A stretch of 64,000 nt of DNA from contig CAILBC010000020.1 in the NCBI GenBank assembly GCA_903832325.1, forward strand, positions 1 to 64,000, read 5' to 3'. Below the pieces are notes generated by a model, which was not told where the DNA came from, did not search any database, and saw only the letters and a program-made list of their open reading frames with translations. Positions 1-8,396 of this stretch are shown here, piece after piece. Positions within the stretch are counted from its first letter, which is position 1, and every line of letters begins with the position of its first letter. The stretch is from an uncultured Sphingomonadales bacterium (GTDB taxonomy: Bacteria; Pseudomonadota; Alphaproteobacteria; Sphingomonadales; Sphingomonadaceae). The position numbers and the translations under genes were made by a program.

Positions 1-10
1 CGTGAAAGGA

Positions 11-727
11 TCAAGCGACAGACCATCGAGCATCGGCGCTTGCAACACCGCAAGCTAGCCGCCTAAAACCCAACCCCAGACGAGGCCCGCACTCCGCTAA
101 TTTACGCCGCGAGTTGTGCCAAATGTTCTGACGACGGACAGATCCGACAATCGGCTCCAGCAGCCGCCGCCGCGCAACCAGGTGATCGCCCGTACCCACC
201 AGAATGAAATAGAGGTGCACCGGATCGACCGGGCGAAACACGCCCTCGGCCACGCCCTGGTCGATCAGCCGGCGATAGAACTTGATGACGCGGCCGACAT
301 AGAAATCCGAAATCCGCCGCGCTTCTTCTTCGGGTGAATTTTCGATCAGGTGGTGCAGCAGACGATCGAGATAGGGCGTCTTGGTATATGTCGTCACAAT
401 GCCGCGCACATGCAGGCGCAGTTTGTCCACCGCCGACATCGTCATATCAGCGAGGCCGTTGATCTGTTCGACATAATGGGTGGAACTGTATTCCAGCAGC
501 GCCGCGAGCAATCCGTGCTTGCTGCCGAAATGGTATTGCACCAGCGCCGCACTCATTCCGGACCGGGCGCCGACTTCGGCCTGCGAAAATTCCAGATTGG
601 ACCGTTCAGCCAGGATCTCGGCGGTCGCATCGAGCAGGGCCTTTTTGGTGACTTCATCGGTTCCGCTACGGTTTGCCGGCGCGGCGTCCTTTGCCTTTTT
701 TGCACTGCCTGCCCGACCTGCCATCAT
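11..727 (-). CDS. TetR-family transcriptional regulator (C-terminus possibly frameshifted)
   Basis: The N-terminal half is a TetR DNA-binding domain: an A/K-rich leader, then a helix-turn-helix around residues 25-70 ending in the typical SAALVQYHFGSKHGLL segment. A helical ligand-binding domain follows. I chose the ATG at 727 because AAGGG lies just upstream; an ATG 3 bases later is also possible. After the segment reading VGTGDHL (near base 185) the protein becomes Arg-rich and unlike TetR proteins. In the -1 frame the same DNA reads on as an Ala-rich stretch ending SSEHLAQLAA and a stop at 102, a much more natural TetR ending. A one-base frameshift, real or from sequencing, is therefore likely. 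It is divergent from the acyl-CoA dehydrogenase at 975 and probably controls that beta-oxidation-like operon. Confidence 0.8.
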   Translation of the reverse strand: MMAGRAGSAKKAKDAAPANRSGTDEVTKKALLDATAEILAERSNLEFSQAEVGARSGMSAALVQYHFGSKHGLLAALLEYSSTHYVEQINGLADMTMSAVDKLRLHVRGIVTTYTKTPYLDRLLHHLIENSPEEEARRISDFYVGRVIKFYRRLIDQGVAEGVFRPVDPVHLYFILVGTGDHLVARRRLLEPIVGSVRRQNIWHNSRRKLAECGPRLGLGFRRLACGVASADARWSVA

Positions 728-796
728 TTTTGCCCTTCGCCGGCGTCTTGCTGCGCGGCATTTTGAACCGGCACGCAAATATTCGCATAATTCGCG

Positions 797-809
797 TGTG
801 ACGGTCACA
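797..809. promoter_or_regulatory. Perfect inverted repeat TGTGAC-G-GTCACA
   Basis: A perfect 6+1+6 palindrome lies in the 247-bp divergent space between the TetR gene and the acyl-CoA dehydrogenase gene. It sits about 70 bases upstream of the regulator's start. It could be the autoregulatory operator of that TetR protein or a CRP-like site. The assignment is inference from position and symmetry only. Confidence 0.35.
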
Positions 810-885
810 TTCGTGCGCGTGCAAGTCAACCCGCGACCGATGGCAAATCGTGCAATCGGGTTCGGGAAACTGCACCCGAATCAAT

Positions 886-914
886 TTGACTGGTCATTCA
901 ATCAAGCGTAATCG
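886..914 (+). promoter_or_regulatory. Candidate promoter and overlapping operator of the acyl-CoA dehydrogenase operon
   Basis: TTGACT at 886-891 is a good -35 box. Seventeen bases later TAATCG at 909-914 can serve as a weaker -10. The -35 region is embedded in TGACTGGTCA (887-896), a palindrome, and in a longer imperfect repeat with TTGA and TCAA ends. This layout is typical of TetR operators that block RNA polymerase. Confidence 0.4.
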
Positions 915-974
915 GCGCCGTGTTCCGCCCGACCCGGCATGGGCTGTGGCGCTGAAATCCCACGGAGAACGGTG

Positions 975-2117
975 ATGCTCAAGACTGCAACCCGCACCAT
1001 CTTTGACGAGGATCACGCGATTTTTCGCGACAGCGTACGCAAATTTTTGGAAAGCGCGCTGATCCCGCATCTCGACCGGTTTGAAGAAGAAGGCTTGTGC
1101 GATCGCGCATTCTGGCGCGCCAGCGGCGAAGCCGGAATTGTCTGCCCGACCGTGCCCGAAGCCTATGGCGGGCTCGGGCTCGATTTCCGCTTCAACGCGG
1201 TGATTACCGAAGAAATCAGCTATGCCGGGTCATCCGCCGGGATCGTGCTGCAGAACGATGTCTGCGCCGATTACCTCGTGCATTTCGGCACCGAAGAGCA
1301 AAAGCAGAAATGGCTGCCGCGCATGGTCGGCGGCGATGCCATCGTCGCCATCGCGATGACCGAGCCGGGCACCGGGTCCGATCTTCAGGGCATCCGCACC
1401 ACCGCGCTGCGCCAGGGCGATGACTATGTGATCAACGGGTCAAAGACCTATATCACCAATGGCGTCCAGGCCGATCTGGTGATCCTGGTGGCCAAGACCG
1501 ACCCCACTGCGGGCGGCAAGGGCATCAGCCTGATCCTGGTCGAAACCGACCGCGAAGGCTATAAAGTCGGGCGCAAGCTGGACAAAGTGGGCCAGCGTTC
1601 GGGCGATACGGCCGAACTGTTTTTCAACGATGTGCGCGTGCCGGTGGCAAACCTGCTGGGCCAGGAAGGGCGCGGCTTTGCCTGCCTGATGAACTCCCTG
1701 CCGCAGGAACGTCTGTCGATCGCGGTGCTGGCCCAGGCCGGCGCACAGCGCGCATTCGACGAAGCGGTGAAATTCACCAAGGACCGCAAGGCGTTTGGCC
1801 AGACCGTGTTCGATTTCCAGAACACCCGCTTTGAACTGGCCGACATGGCGGCAAAGCTGCAGGTTGGCTGGGTGCATCTGGATTGGGCGATTGCCCGCCA
1901 TGTTGCGCGCGAATTGACCGCGGTGGAGGCCTCGGCCGCCAAGCTGTGGCACAGCGAACTGCAGGGCGAAATCTGCGACCGGTCGCTGCAACTGCACGGC
2001 GGCGCAGGATACATGAACGAATATCCGATCGCCCGCCTGTGGCGCGATGCCCGCGTTTCGCGGATCTATGGCGGCACCAGCGAAATCATGAAGGAAGTGA
2101 TCGCCCGCTCGATCTGA
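975..2117 (+). CDS. Acyl-CoA dehydrogenase
   Basis: FAD-dependent enzyme that forms the alpha,beta double bond in an acyl-CoA thioester, the first step of beta-oxidation. At 380 residues it has the usual family length. The FAD/substrate signature MTEPGTGSD is at about residue 128, and the C-terminal signature LHGGAGYMNEYP is followed by YGGTSEI. Glu370 in the last motif is the expected catalytic base, so this is a true dehydrogenase, unlike the oxygenase-type relatives further right. The ATG at 975 is preferred over an in-frame ATG at 939 because GGAGA lies 6 bases upstream of it. It is the first gene of a run with the SDR (40 bp gap) and the racemase. Confidence 0.93.
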   Translation: MLKTATRTIFDEDHAIFRDSVRKFLESALIPHLDRFEEEGLCDRAFWRASGEAGIVCPTVPEAYGGLGLDFRFNAVITEEISYAGSSAGIVLQNDVCADYLVHFGTEEQKQKWLPRMVGGDAIVAIAMTEPGTGSDLQGIRTTALRQGDDYVINGSKTYITNGVQADLVILVAKTDPTAGGKGISLILVETDREGYKVGRKLDKVGQRSGDTAELFFNDVRVPVANLLGQEGRGFACLMNSLPQERLSIAVLAQAGAQRAFDEAVKFTKDRKAFGQTVFDFQNTRFELADMAAKLQVGWVHLDWAIARHVARELTAVEASAAKLWHSELQGEICDRSLQLHGGAGYMNEYPIARLWRDARVSRIYGGTSEIMKEVIARSI

Positions 2118-2156
2118 GCCACAGGCCAATACCCTGATCAAGGACGGACAAAAACC

Positions 2157-2936
2157 ATGGATATTTCGGGTATTGCAGCAGTCGTCACCGGTGGCGCCAG
2201 CGGCCTGGGTGAAGCAACCGCGCGCGCACTGGCCGCAGCCGGCGCCAAAGTCACGATTTTCGACCTGAACGAAGCCGCCGGCAACGCCATTGCGGCCGAA
2301 ATCGGCGGGGCGTTCGCCAAAGTCGATGTCACCAGCGATGACAGCGTCGATACCGGATTTGCCCTCGCCCGCGCCGCGCATGGCCAGGAACGCGTGCTGG
2401 TCAATTGCGCCGGCACACTGGCGGCGGCCAAGACGGCCGGGCGCGACCGCAAGACCGGCGATATCGTGCACTATCCGCTCGACACCTTCGAGCGCGTGAT
2501 CCGCATCAACCTTGTCGGCACGTTCCGCTGTGCGGCCAAGGCGGCAGCCGGGATGATCAGTGCGGAGCGGCTGGCCAACGGCGAACGCGGCGTGATCATC
2601 AACACCGCCAGCATCGCCGCCGAAGACGGCCAGATGGGCCAGACCGCCTATGCCGCATCGAAAGGCGGCGTGGTCAGCCTGACCCTGCCGATGGCGCGCG
2701 ATCTGGCCAGCGAAGGCATCCGGGTCAATGCGATCCTGCCCGGCGTGTTCGACACCGCGATGATGAAGGGCGCGCCCGACAACGTGCGCGATGCGCTCGC
2801 CGCACAGATCCCCTGCCCCAGCCGTTTTGGCGATCCGGCTGAATATGCCGATTTCGTGCTCGGCATGATCCGCAGCAGCTATCTGAATGGCGAGGATATC
2901 CGCCTCGATGGCGCCGTGCGGATGGGCGCGCGCTGA
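2157..2936 (+). CDS. SDR dehydrogenase, 3-hydroxyacyl-CoA dehydrogenase type II (HSD10)-like
   Basis: A 259-residue classical short-chain dehydrogenase. The nucleotide-binding motif GGASGLG is near residue 12, NCAG is present, and the catalytic YxxxK is Tyr165/Lys169 with a preceding Ser. The long insert with AGRDRKTGDIVHYPLDTF and the C-terminus with FGDPAEYADFV resemble mitochondrial-type 17beta-HSD10/3-hydroxyacyl-CoA dehydrogenase II. Those enzymes oxidise short or branched 3-hydroxyacyl-CoAs and hydroxysteroids. Its place between an acyl-CoA dehydrogenase and an alpha-methylacyl-CoA racemase supports a role in beta-oxidation of a branched substrate. Substrate range is inference. Confidence 0.88.
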   Translation: MDISGIAAVVTGGASGLGEATARALAAAGAKVTIFDLNEAAGNAIAAEIGGAFAKVDVTSDDSVDTGFALARAAHGQERVLVNCAGTLAAAKTAGRDRKTGDIVHYPLDTFERVIRINLVGTFRCAAKAAAGMISAERLANGERGVIINTASIAAEDGQMGQTAYAASKGGVVSLTLPMARDLASEGIRVNAILPGVFDTAMMKGAPDNVRDALAAQIPCPSRFGDPAEYADFVLGMIRSSYLNGEDIRLDGAVRMGAR

Positions 2937-2937
2937 C

Positions 2938-3984
2938 ATGGCGGGCGCGCTCAACGGATTTCGGGTGCTGGAATTTGCCTCGCTCGGCCCTGGGCCGTTT
3001 TGCGGAATGATGTTGGCCGACCATGGCGCCGAAGTCATCGTGGCGCATCGCCCCGGCGGCGCACCCGATCCGCGCGACCCGGTGTTCCGGTCGCGCAAAC
3101 TGGTCGAAATCGACATCAAGACCCCCGAAGGCCGCGCGCGCGCGATCGACCTTGCCAGGACCTGCGATGCGGTGATCGAAGGCTATCGCCCCGGCGTGAT
3201 GGAGCGCGCAGGGCTTGGCCCCGATGACCTGCTCGCGGCCAATCCCCGGCTGGTTTACGGGCGGATGACCGGGTGGGGGCAATATGGCCCGCTAGCGCCG
3301 ACCGCAGGGCACGATATCAACTACATCGCGATTTCCGGCGCGCTCCATTGCTTCGGTCGCGCCGGCGAACGCCCGGTGGCGCCGCTCAATCTGGTCGGCG
3401 ATTATGGCGGCGGCGGCATGATGCTGGCGTTCGGCGTGGTCACCGCCTTGCTGCACGCGTCCCGCACGGGCGAAGGCCAGGTGATCGATTGCGCAATGAC
3501 CGACGGATCGGCCGCGCTGATGGCGCTGATCTGGGGCGCGCGCGAAACCTGGGGCTGGAAAGACGAACGCGGGGTCAACATGCTCGATACCGGGGCCCAT
3601 TTCTACGACACGTACGAAACCGCCGACCGGCAATACGTCAGCTTTGGCCCGATCGAGCCGCAATTCTACAAATCCGCGCTGGGCGTGCTGGGCCTTGCCG
3701 ATGATCCGGATTTTGCCGCCCAGATGGACCAGGCGCGCTGGCCGCGGTTAAAGGAAAAGCTGGAGGCAATTTTCCGCACGCGCACGCGGGATGAATGGAC
3801 CGTGCTGTTTGAAGGGTCGGAATCCTGCTTTGCCCCGGTGCTGTCGCTGGATGAAGCCTATGCCCATCCGCACAACCTGGCGCGCGGCACATTCAGCGAC
3901 GTGGCAGGCGTGCGCCAGCCCGCCCCTGCCCCGCGCCTGTCGCGCACGCCGGCTGTGCCCCCGCACCAGCCGGTAGCGCTTTAG
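2938..3984 (+). CDS. Alpha-methylacyl-CoA racemase (family III CoA-transferase fold)
   Basis: A 348-residue CaiB/BaiF-fold protein. The racemase signature GHDINYIAISG places His125-Asp126, and NLVGDYGGGGM places Asp155, matching the acid/base pair His126/Asp156 known from mycobacterial AMACR. The enzyme would interconvert (R)- and (S)-2-methylacyl-CoA so that isoprenoid, bile-acid-like or other methyl-branched chains can enter beta-oxidation. The ATG at 2938 follows the SDR stop by one base (TGACATG), indicating translational coupling. The C-terminus is Pro-rich. It converges with the minus-strand SDR three bases away, with no obvious terminator between. Confidence 0.88.
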   Translation: MAGALNGFRVLEFASLGPGPFCGMMLADHGAEVIVAHRPGGAPDPRDPVFRSRKLVEIDIKTPEGRARAIDLARTCDAVIEGYRPGVMERAGLGPDDLLAANPRLVYGRMTGWGQYGPLAPTAGHDINYIAISGALHCFGRAGERPVAPLNLVGDYGGGGMMLAFGVVTALLHASRTGEGQVIDCAMTDGSAALMALIWGARETWGWKDERGVNMLDTGAHFYDTYETADRQYVSFGPIEPQFYKSALGVLGLADDPDFAAQMDQARWPRLKEKLEAIFRTRTRDEWTVLFEGSESCFAPVLSLDEAYAHPHNLARGTFSDVAGVRQPAPAPRLSRTPAVPPHQPVAL

Positions 3985-3987
3985 CGT

Positions 3988-4728
3988 TTAGCCGAGCACA
4001 CGCGCGCCGGCATCGCCACCATCGACGGTGAATTCGCCCGCCGTGGTATAGGATGCTTCTTCGCTCGCCAGAAACACGGCCATCGCTGCCACTTCTTCGG
4101 GCAGGCCGGCGCGGCGGATCGGCACTTGCCGCAGATTGTATTCCAGGCCTTTGCCCATGCCGGCATCGATCAGCCCCGGCAGGATCGCATTCACGCGGAT
4201 GCCGTGACGGCCGAGATCGGCGGCGGCAGCCTTGGTCAGGCCGCGCAGACCTGACTTGGCCGCGCAATAGCCGACCGAGCCATTGGCGCCATGCAGCCCC
4301 ATGATCGACGCCATGTTGATGATCGCACCACCGCCGCGCGCGCGCATCGGCGCCACGGCCGCACGCGTGCCGTAAAACGCTCCGGTCAGCCCGACTGACA
4401 GGACCATATCCCATTCCGCATCGGTCACTTTGTCGACCGGCTTGAGCGCATGGACAGTGCCGGCATTGTTGACCAGGATATCAAGGGCACCAAAAGTCTC
4501 GACCGTCTCCGCCACGACATCGGCCCATTGTTCCGAACGAGTCACGTCGAGACGCAAAAACCTGGCCATCTCGCATAGCTCCGCCTGCAACCGGTGCCCT
4601 GCATCTTCGGCACGATCGGCGATGACTACTCGCGCGCCTTGCGACACAAAAGCGCGAACAATGGCCGCCCCGATCCCGCCAGCACCGCCGGTCACAAGTG
4701 CCACTTTGCCCGCCAACCTGCCTCCCAT
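3988..4728 (-). CDS. Short-chain dehydrogenase/reductase (classical SDR)
   Basis: A 246-residue NAD(P)-dependent oxidoreductase with TGGAGGIG (residues 13-20), NNAG (87-90), Ser141 and the catalytic Tyr154/Lys158 pair. Asp38 at the end of the second beta strand favours NAD(H). It lies 14 bp downstream of another SDR, so the two form a minus-strand operon. They share general architecture but only moderate similarity, suggesting different alcohols or ketones. Related enzymes act on cyclic alcohols and hydroxysteroids. The substrate here is not determinable. Confidence 0.88.
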   Translation of the reverse strand: MGGRLAGKVALVTGGAGGIGAAIVRAFVSQGARVVIADRAEDAGHRLQAELCEMARFLRLDVTRSEQWADVVAETVETFGALDILVNNAGTVHALKPVDKVTDAEWDMVLSVGLTGAFYGTRAAVAPMRARGGGAIINMASIMGLHGANGSVGYCAAKSGLRGLTKAAAADLGRHGIRVNAILPGLIDAGMGKGLEYNLRQVPIRRAGLPEEVAAMAVFLASEEASYTTAGEFTVDGGDAGARVLG

Positions 4729-4742
4729 CGCTTGTCTCCTGT

Positions 4743-5483
4743 TCAGCCGAGCTTGACCCCGGCCACTTCACCACCGTCACAGACGAACTCGGCACCTGTC
4801 GCGTAGGACGACCGATCGCTGGCCAGGAACACCACCAGATCGGCGATCTCCGAGGCCTGCCCCTTGCGCGGCAAGGCAAGGTGGGTGGCCTGAAACGGAG
4901 TGCCATCGGACAAATCGGTCTCGATCACGCCGGGATGGATCGAATTGACCCGGATTCCTTCGACACCGAGGTCGAGCGCAGCCGATTTGGTCAGTCCGCG
5001 CACTGCAAATTTTGAAGCGACATAGGCCGACAGGCCAGCCACAGCCTTGATCCCGGCCACCGACGACATGTTGATGATCGAGCCTCCCCGCCCGCCTTTG
5101 CGGATCAACGGGACCGCAGCCTGGATACCGCGCAATGTGCCGGTCAGATTCACGGCCAGCACTTTGTCCCAATCGTCCAGATTGAGCCGGTCAACCCGCT
5201 TGAACGGTCCACCGATCCCGGCATTGTTGACCAGAATGTCCAGCCGGCCGAAGCGGGTCTCTACCAGAGCCACCGCACGAGCCCAGTCGGCATCGCTGGT
5301 CACATCGAGATGGACCGCAACCGCCCTGTCGCCAAGCTCGGCAGCCAGCGCATCGGCCGCATCGTTCAACACATCGCCGATGACCACGATGGCGCCTTCG
5401 TGAACCAGCGCACGAACCGATGCCGCGCCGATGCCTTTTGCGCCGCCGGTGACCAGTGCGACCCTGTTGTCAAGCATGCCCAT
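4743..5483 (-). CDS. Short-chain dehydrogenase/reductase, hydroxysteroid-dehydrogenase-like
   Basis: A 246-residue classical SDR with TGGAKGIG (12-19), NNAG (86-89), Ser140/141 and Tyr154/Lys158. Asp37 follows the second beta strand, which favours NAD. The general pattern resembles bacterial 3alpha(20beta)-hydroxysteroid and cyclohexanol-type dehydrogenases. It is the first gene of the two-SDR minus-strand operon. Upstream, 5484-5724 carries no confident gene. Confidence 0.88.
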   Translation of the reverse strand: MGMLDNRVALVTGGAKGIGAASVRALVHEGAIVVIGDVLNDAADALAAELGDRAVAVHLDVTSDADWARAVALVETRFGRLDILVNNAGIGGPFKRVDRLNLDDWDKVLAVNLTGTLRGIQAAVPLIRKGGRGGSIINMSSVAGIKAVAGLSAYVASKFAVRGLTKSAALDLGVEGIRVNSIHPGVIETDLSDGTPFQATHLALPRKGQASEIADLVVFLASDRSSYATGAEFVCDGGEVAGVKLG

Positions 5484-5724
5484 GCAAACCCTCCGGCTGC
5501 GGATTGTGATGCAGGCGCAAGTCCGCGCCTGACCACCGGCCTAGTGCCTGCCGGTAAGGTCTGCAATAGTCGATTTGTGTGCACATTCAACTTATCGTGC
5601 TGCGACGTTCGCGCCTGTGCCCGCCACCGCCATGTGCAGACCTCAAGATTCCAATCAAACCGATGTTTTTACACGAGTTTTATTGACCTGAATGATGATT
5701 CAAGACTTGAACGCGAAAACCATT

Positions 5725-6215
5725 TATCCATACCCGATCCACCGGACAAACCGGGGATTCGCCGGGCTGCTGCAGAAAGCTTTGGCGTGGTGAACCCGGC
5801 TACCGGGGAAGAGATTGCCCGCGTTCCCGATGCGAGCAAAGCCGACCTTGATGCAGCGATCGCTGCCGCGCGCGCCGCGTTTCCGGCCTGGGCCGCCACA
5901 CCGATTGCCGACCGCAAGGCCAAGGCACTGGAATTGGCCGGCGCAATCTTTGGCCAGGTCGAGGAGCTAAAGCGCATCCTGACGGCAGAGCAGGGCATGT
6001 CGCATATCGACGCCGAATTTGAAATTGGCGGTGCGGCCGAGTGGCTGCAGGGCGTGAGCGCGCTCGATCTGCCCGAAGCGGTCAACGAAAACAGCGACAA
6101 GCGCATCAGCATAACGCGCCATGTTCCGCTTGGCGTTGTCGGGGCGATTGCGCCGTAGAACTTTCCGCTGATCCTCGCCATGTTCAAGCTGGCCCCGGCG
6201 CTAGTGGCCGGCATC
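5725..6215 (+). pseudogene. Aldehyde dehydrogenase remnant (N-terminal third only, with nonsense codon)
   Basis: The plus-strand frame reads a typical aldehyde dehydrogenase N-terminus: NPATGEEIARVPDAS, then FPAWAATPIADRKAKAL and RHVPLGVVGAIAP. At 6156-6158 the expected Trp of the conserved PWNFPL motif is TAG. The frame then continues as NFPLILAMFKLAPALVAG and ends in unrelated sequence. About 160 of the usual 480 or so residues are left. The cofactor-binding core, catalytic Glu and catalytic Cys are gone, and there is no plausible start codon. It is a decayed gene at the boundary between the two catabolic blocks. Confidence 0.85.
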
Positions 6216-6298
6216 AGCCAGAACGATGCCGTACATACGCCGGCCAGGGCCACTATTGGGGCAATGACGCCTGCGCCTTGCCCGGCCCTTGAACTATA

Positions 6299-6964
6299 TC
6301 ATGCCTGGTGCGCTGCCTCGTCCACAGGCAGCAGGCGGCCTAGATTTTCGAAATGGTAGGCAACAATCGATCGCACATAGGGCGGCGTAAAACGGTCCGG
6401 TTCCCCTAACGCTGCCATCATCAGACCATCGACCACGGCGCAAAGGCGGTCGGCTTCGACATGTGCATCACGACGAGGATCAATCCTCCCCTGAACCTGG
6501 CACTGCGCGATCAATCGCTCCAGACCATCCCTGATTGCAGTATATTCACTGCGGTAGAGCGCCCAGAGATCTGGCTCCTGGCGGATCTCGCTGACAACAT
6601 TGGGCCAGACCTGGCTAAATTCTGACTGGGTAACCCCCTCGGCGGGCAGGAACAGCTCCACCAGTGCCGACCACGGATCTGGCTTATCGAACGCTGCCTC
6701 GACCGTATTGCGCCAAGGCTCGAACGCCTTGCGCAGCGCGGCCTGCATGATGTCGCCCTTGTCGGAAAAATAATGCCAGAGCACGCCGGTGGTCAGACCG
6801 ATCTCGCCGGCAATCGCGCGAATCGTCGCCCTGCCCCAGCCATCGCGGCTGATTACCCGAATCGTTGCATCGATGATTTCGGCTTTGCGTTCCGGCAGAT
6901 CGTCAATCACCATTTTGGTCCGCTGGGTCTCGATCACCGGCATTCTCCGTTTCATGATGTTCAT
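6299..6964 (-). CDS. TetR-family repressor, BetI-like; probable regulator of the oxygenase/P450 regulon
   Basis: A 221-residue TetR protein. The helix-turn-helix covers about residues 28-72, with TIRAIAGEIGLTTGVLWHYF as the recognition part. The C-terminal domain resembles BetI-type repressors, including the segment RLCAVVDGLMMAALGEPDRF. The start is uncertain: ATG at 6964, 6955 or 6943. It is divergent from the monooxygenase at 7075, and the shared 110-bp space carries a perfect 16-bp palindrome. The same palindrome recurs before three other transcription units of the cluster, so this is the best candidate for the cluster's repressor. Direct binding is inference. Confidence 0.87.
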   Translation of the reverse strand: MNIMKRRMPVIETQRTKMVIDDLPERKAEIIDATIRVISRDGWGRATIRAIAGEIGLTTGVLWHYFSDKGDIMQAALRKAFEPWRNTVEAAFDKPDPWSALVELFLPAEGVTQSEFSQVWPNVVSEIRQEPDLWALYRSEYTAIRDGLERLIAQCQVQGRIDPRRDAHVEADRLCAVVDGLMMAALGEPDRFTPPYVRSIVAYHFENLGRLLPVDEAAHQA

Positions 6965-7015
6965 AAGCCCAGAATTCAGCGCGATTCAACCCGTATGAAA
7001 GGCCGTTGACACTCC

Positions 7016-7045
7016 CATATCATTTGATATGTATCAACCGGTATG
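7016..7045. promoter_or_regulatory. Tandem operators over the monooxygenase/TonB/PQQ/P450 promoter
   Basis: CATATCATTTGATATG at 7016-7031 is a perfect inverted repeat (7-bp arms, TT centre). A second, weaker copy, TGTATCAACCGGTATG, lies 14 bases on at 7030-7045. TTGACA at 7006-7011 and TATGTA at 7028-7033 (16-bp spacer) form a promoter that the first operator overlaps. The same motif occurs at 18995, 20407 and 21866. Confidence 0.7.
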
Positions 7046-7074
7046 CACAAAGGTGCAATCGGGAGAAATGTGCG

Positions 7075-8337
7075 ATGACTGTCGCTCTTGCCAAAAATGA
7101 TTTCCGCGCCGTTGCCGAGGTCATCGAAAATCGTTTCCCCGCTGATGCCCGGCCCGCCGGCAAACCGGCCACGCTCGATGCCTATCTGGCGGCAGCACGG
7201 TCGATCCTGCCGGTCCTGAAGGAACATGCCGCGCAAACGCGTCAGCAACGCCGCCCGGCGGACGAAAGCGTCACCGCGATTGTCGAAGCCGGACTGTCCG
7301 GGATCATGCGCCCGGCGATGTTCGGTGGGCCCGGTCTTGAATTGTCTGACATGGTGGCTGTCGGTTCGGTGCTGGGCGAAGGCTGCGCTTCGACGGCGTG
7401 GGATTATGTCGTCTGGGAAGTTCATTGCTGGATGGCGGGTATGCTGCCCGAACAGGGCCAGCGCGAATTCTATGCCGACGCTGTCGTGATGTGCTGCGGG
7501 GTGGCGAACACCGCGAAGGCCAGGGCGCGTGCGGTGGACGGCGGCTATATGCTGTCGGGTCGCTGGGCATTCGGCAGCGGATCGACTCATGCCAACTGGG
7601 CCTGCCTCTTTTCCACGATCGATGGCGAAGAGCGTGATGGCCGCCCGGTTGTACAGATGATGGTCTTGCCGCGTCCGGACTTCCAGGTCGAGGACACGTG
7701 GCGCACACAGGGATTGGCCGGAACCGGCAGCCACGACATCGTGATCGCCGAAGAAGTATTCGTACCGGCCCACCGCACCGTCAGCCGCGCCGATGTCGCC
7801 GGTGGCACCTCTGCCGGCGGCCGCCTCCACGACACCGCTGCCTATCGCATGCCGCTGCCTCCCGGCGCGCATCTCGCGACCGATTCTGCGGCCATCGGCC
7901 TGACCCGTGCGGTGATCGCGCTGTTCCGCGACGTAATCACCAAGCGGACTTATGTCACGGGCAAGGCGCAAGTCGACATGCCAGCCTCGTTGATCCGGCT
8001 GGCGACTGCTGAAATCGAAGTGCGTTCAGCCGAATTGCTGTTGCAGGACACGATGCGTGAACTCGAAGCGCATCTGCGCAGCGGTGCGCAATTGACGGTT
8101 GAACAGCGCGCGAAGGCGCGCATGGTCGCTGGCTATGTTCCCGATCTGTGCAAGCAGGTGATCACTTCGCTGATCTCGGCCTGCGGAGCATCGGCAATGG
8201 TCGAAGGATCTCCGCTGACCGCAGCCTTGCTTGATGTGACAATGATGAGCCTGCACCAATCGACCGAATACGACCGCGGTCCGGAAAACTATGGTCGCGT
8301 GCTGATCGGCCTTGAGCCGTCAAACCTCGCCATTTGA
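7075..8337 (+). CDS. Acyl-CoA dehydrogenase-fold flavin-dependent monooxygenase (HsaA/HpaH-C2 type), paralog 1
   Basis: A 420-residue protein of the acyl-CoA dehydrogenase superfamily, but with the hydroxylase-type C-terminal domain and without the catalytic Glu of dehydrogenases. Landmarks are FGGPGLELSDM, STAWDYVVWEVHCWM, GRWAFGSGSTHANWA and the ending EYDRGPENYGRVLIGLEPSN. Relatives are oxygenase components of two-component monooxygenases (HsaA, p-hydroxyphenylacetate hydroxylase C2, DszC) that use reduced flavin from a separate reductase. No reductase is adjacent; the nearest is at 63504. GGGAG precedes the ATG at 7075. It is the first gene of the plus-strand operon and has two paralogs at 19117 and 20569. 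Confidence 0.88.
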   Translation: MTVALAKNDFRAVAEVIENRFPADARPAGKPATLDAYLAAARSILPVLKEHAAQTRQQRRPADESVTAIVEAGLSGIMRPAMFGGPGLELSDMVAVGSVLGEGCASTAWDYVVWEVHCWMAGMLPEQGQREFYADAVVMCCGVANTAKARARAVDGGYMLSGRWAFGSGSTHANWACLFSTIDGEERDGRPVVQMMVLPRPDFQVEDTWRTQGLAGTGSHDIVIAEEVFVPAHRTVSRADVAGGTSAGGRLHDTAAYRMPLPPGAHLATDSAAIGLTRAVIALFRDVITKRTYVTGKAQVDMPASLIRLATAEIEVRSAELLLQDTMRELEAHLRSGAQLTVEQRAKARMVAGYVPDLCKQVITSLISACGASAMVEGSPLTAALLDVTMMSLHQSTEYDRGPENYGRVLIGLEPSNLAI

Positions 8338-8396
8338 GGCCAATCTCTGGCGGTAACGAACACCAGATAAAACCAGACCCAGAAGGAAAAGAGATC

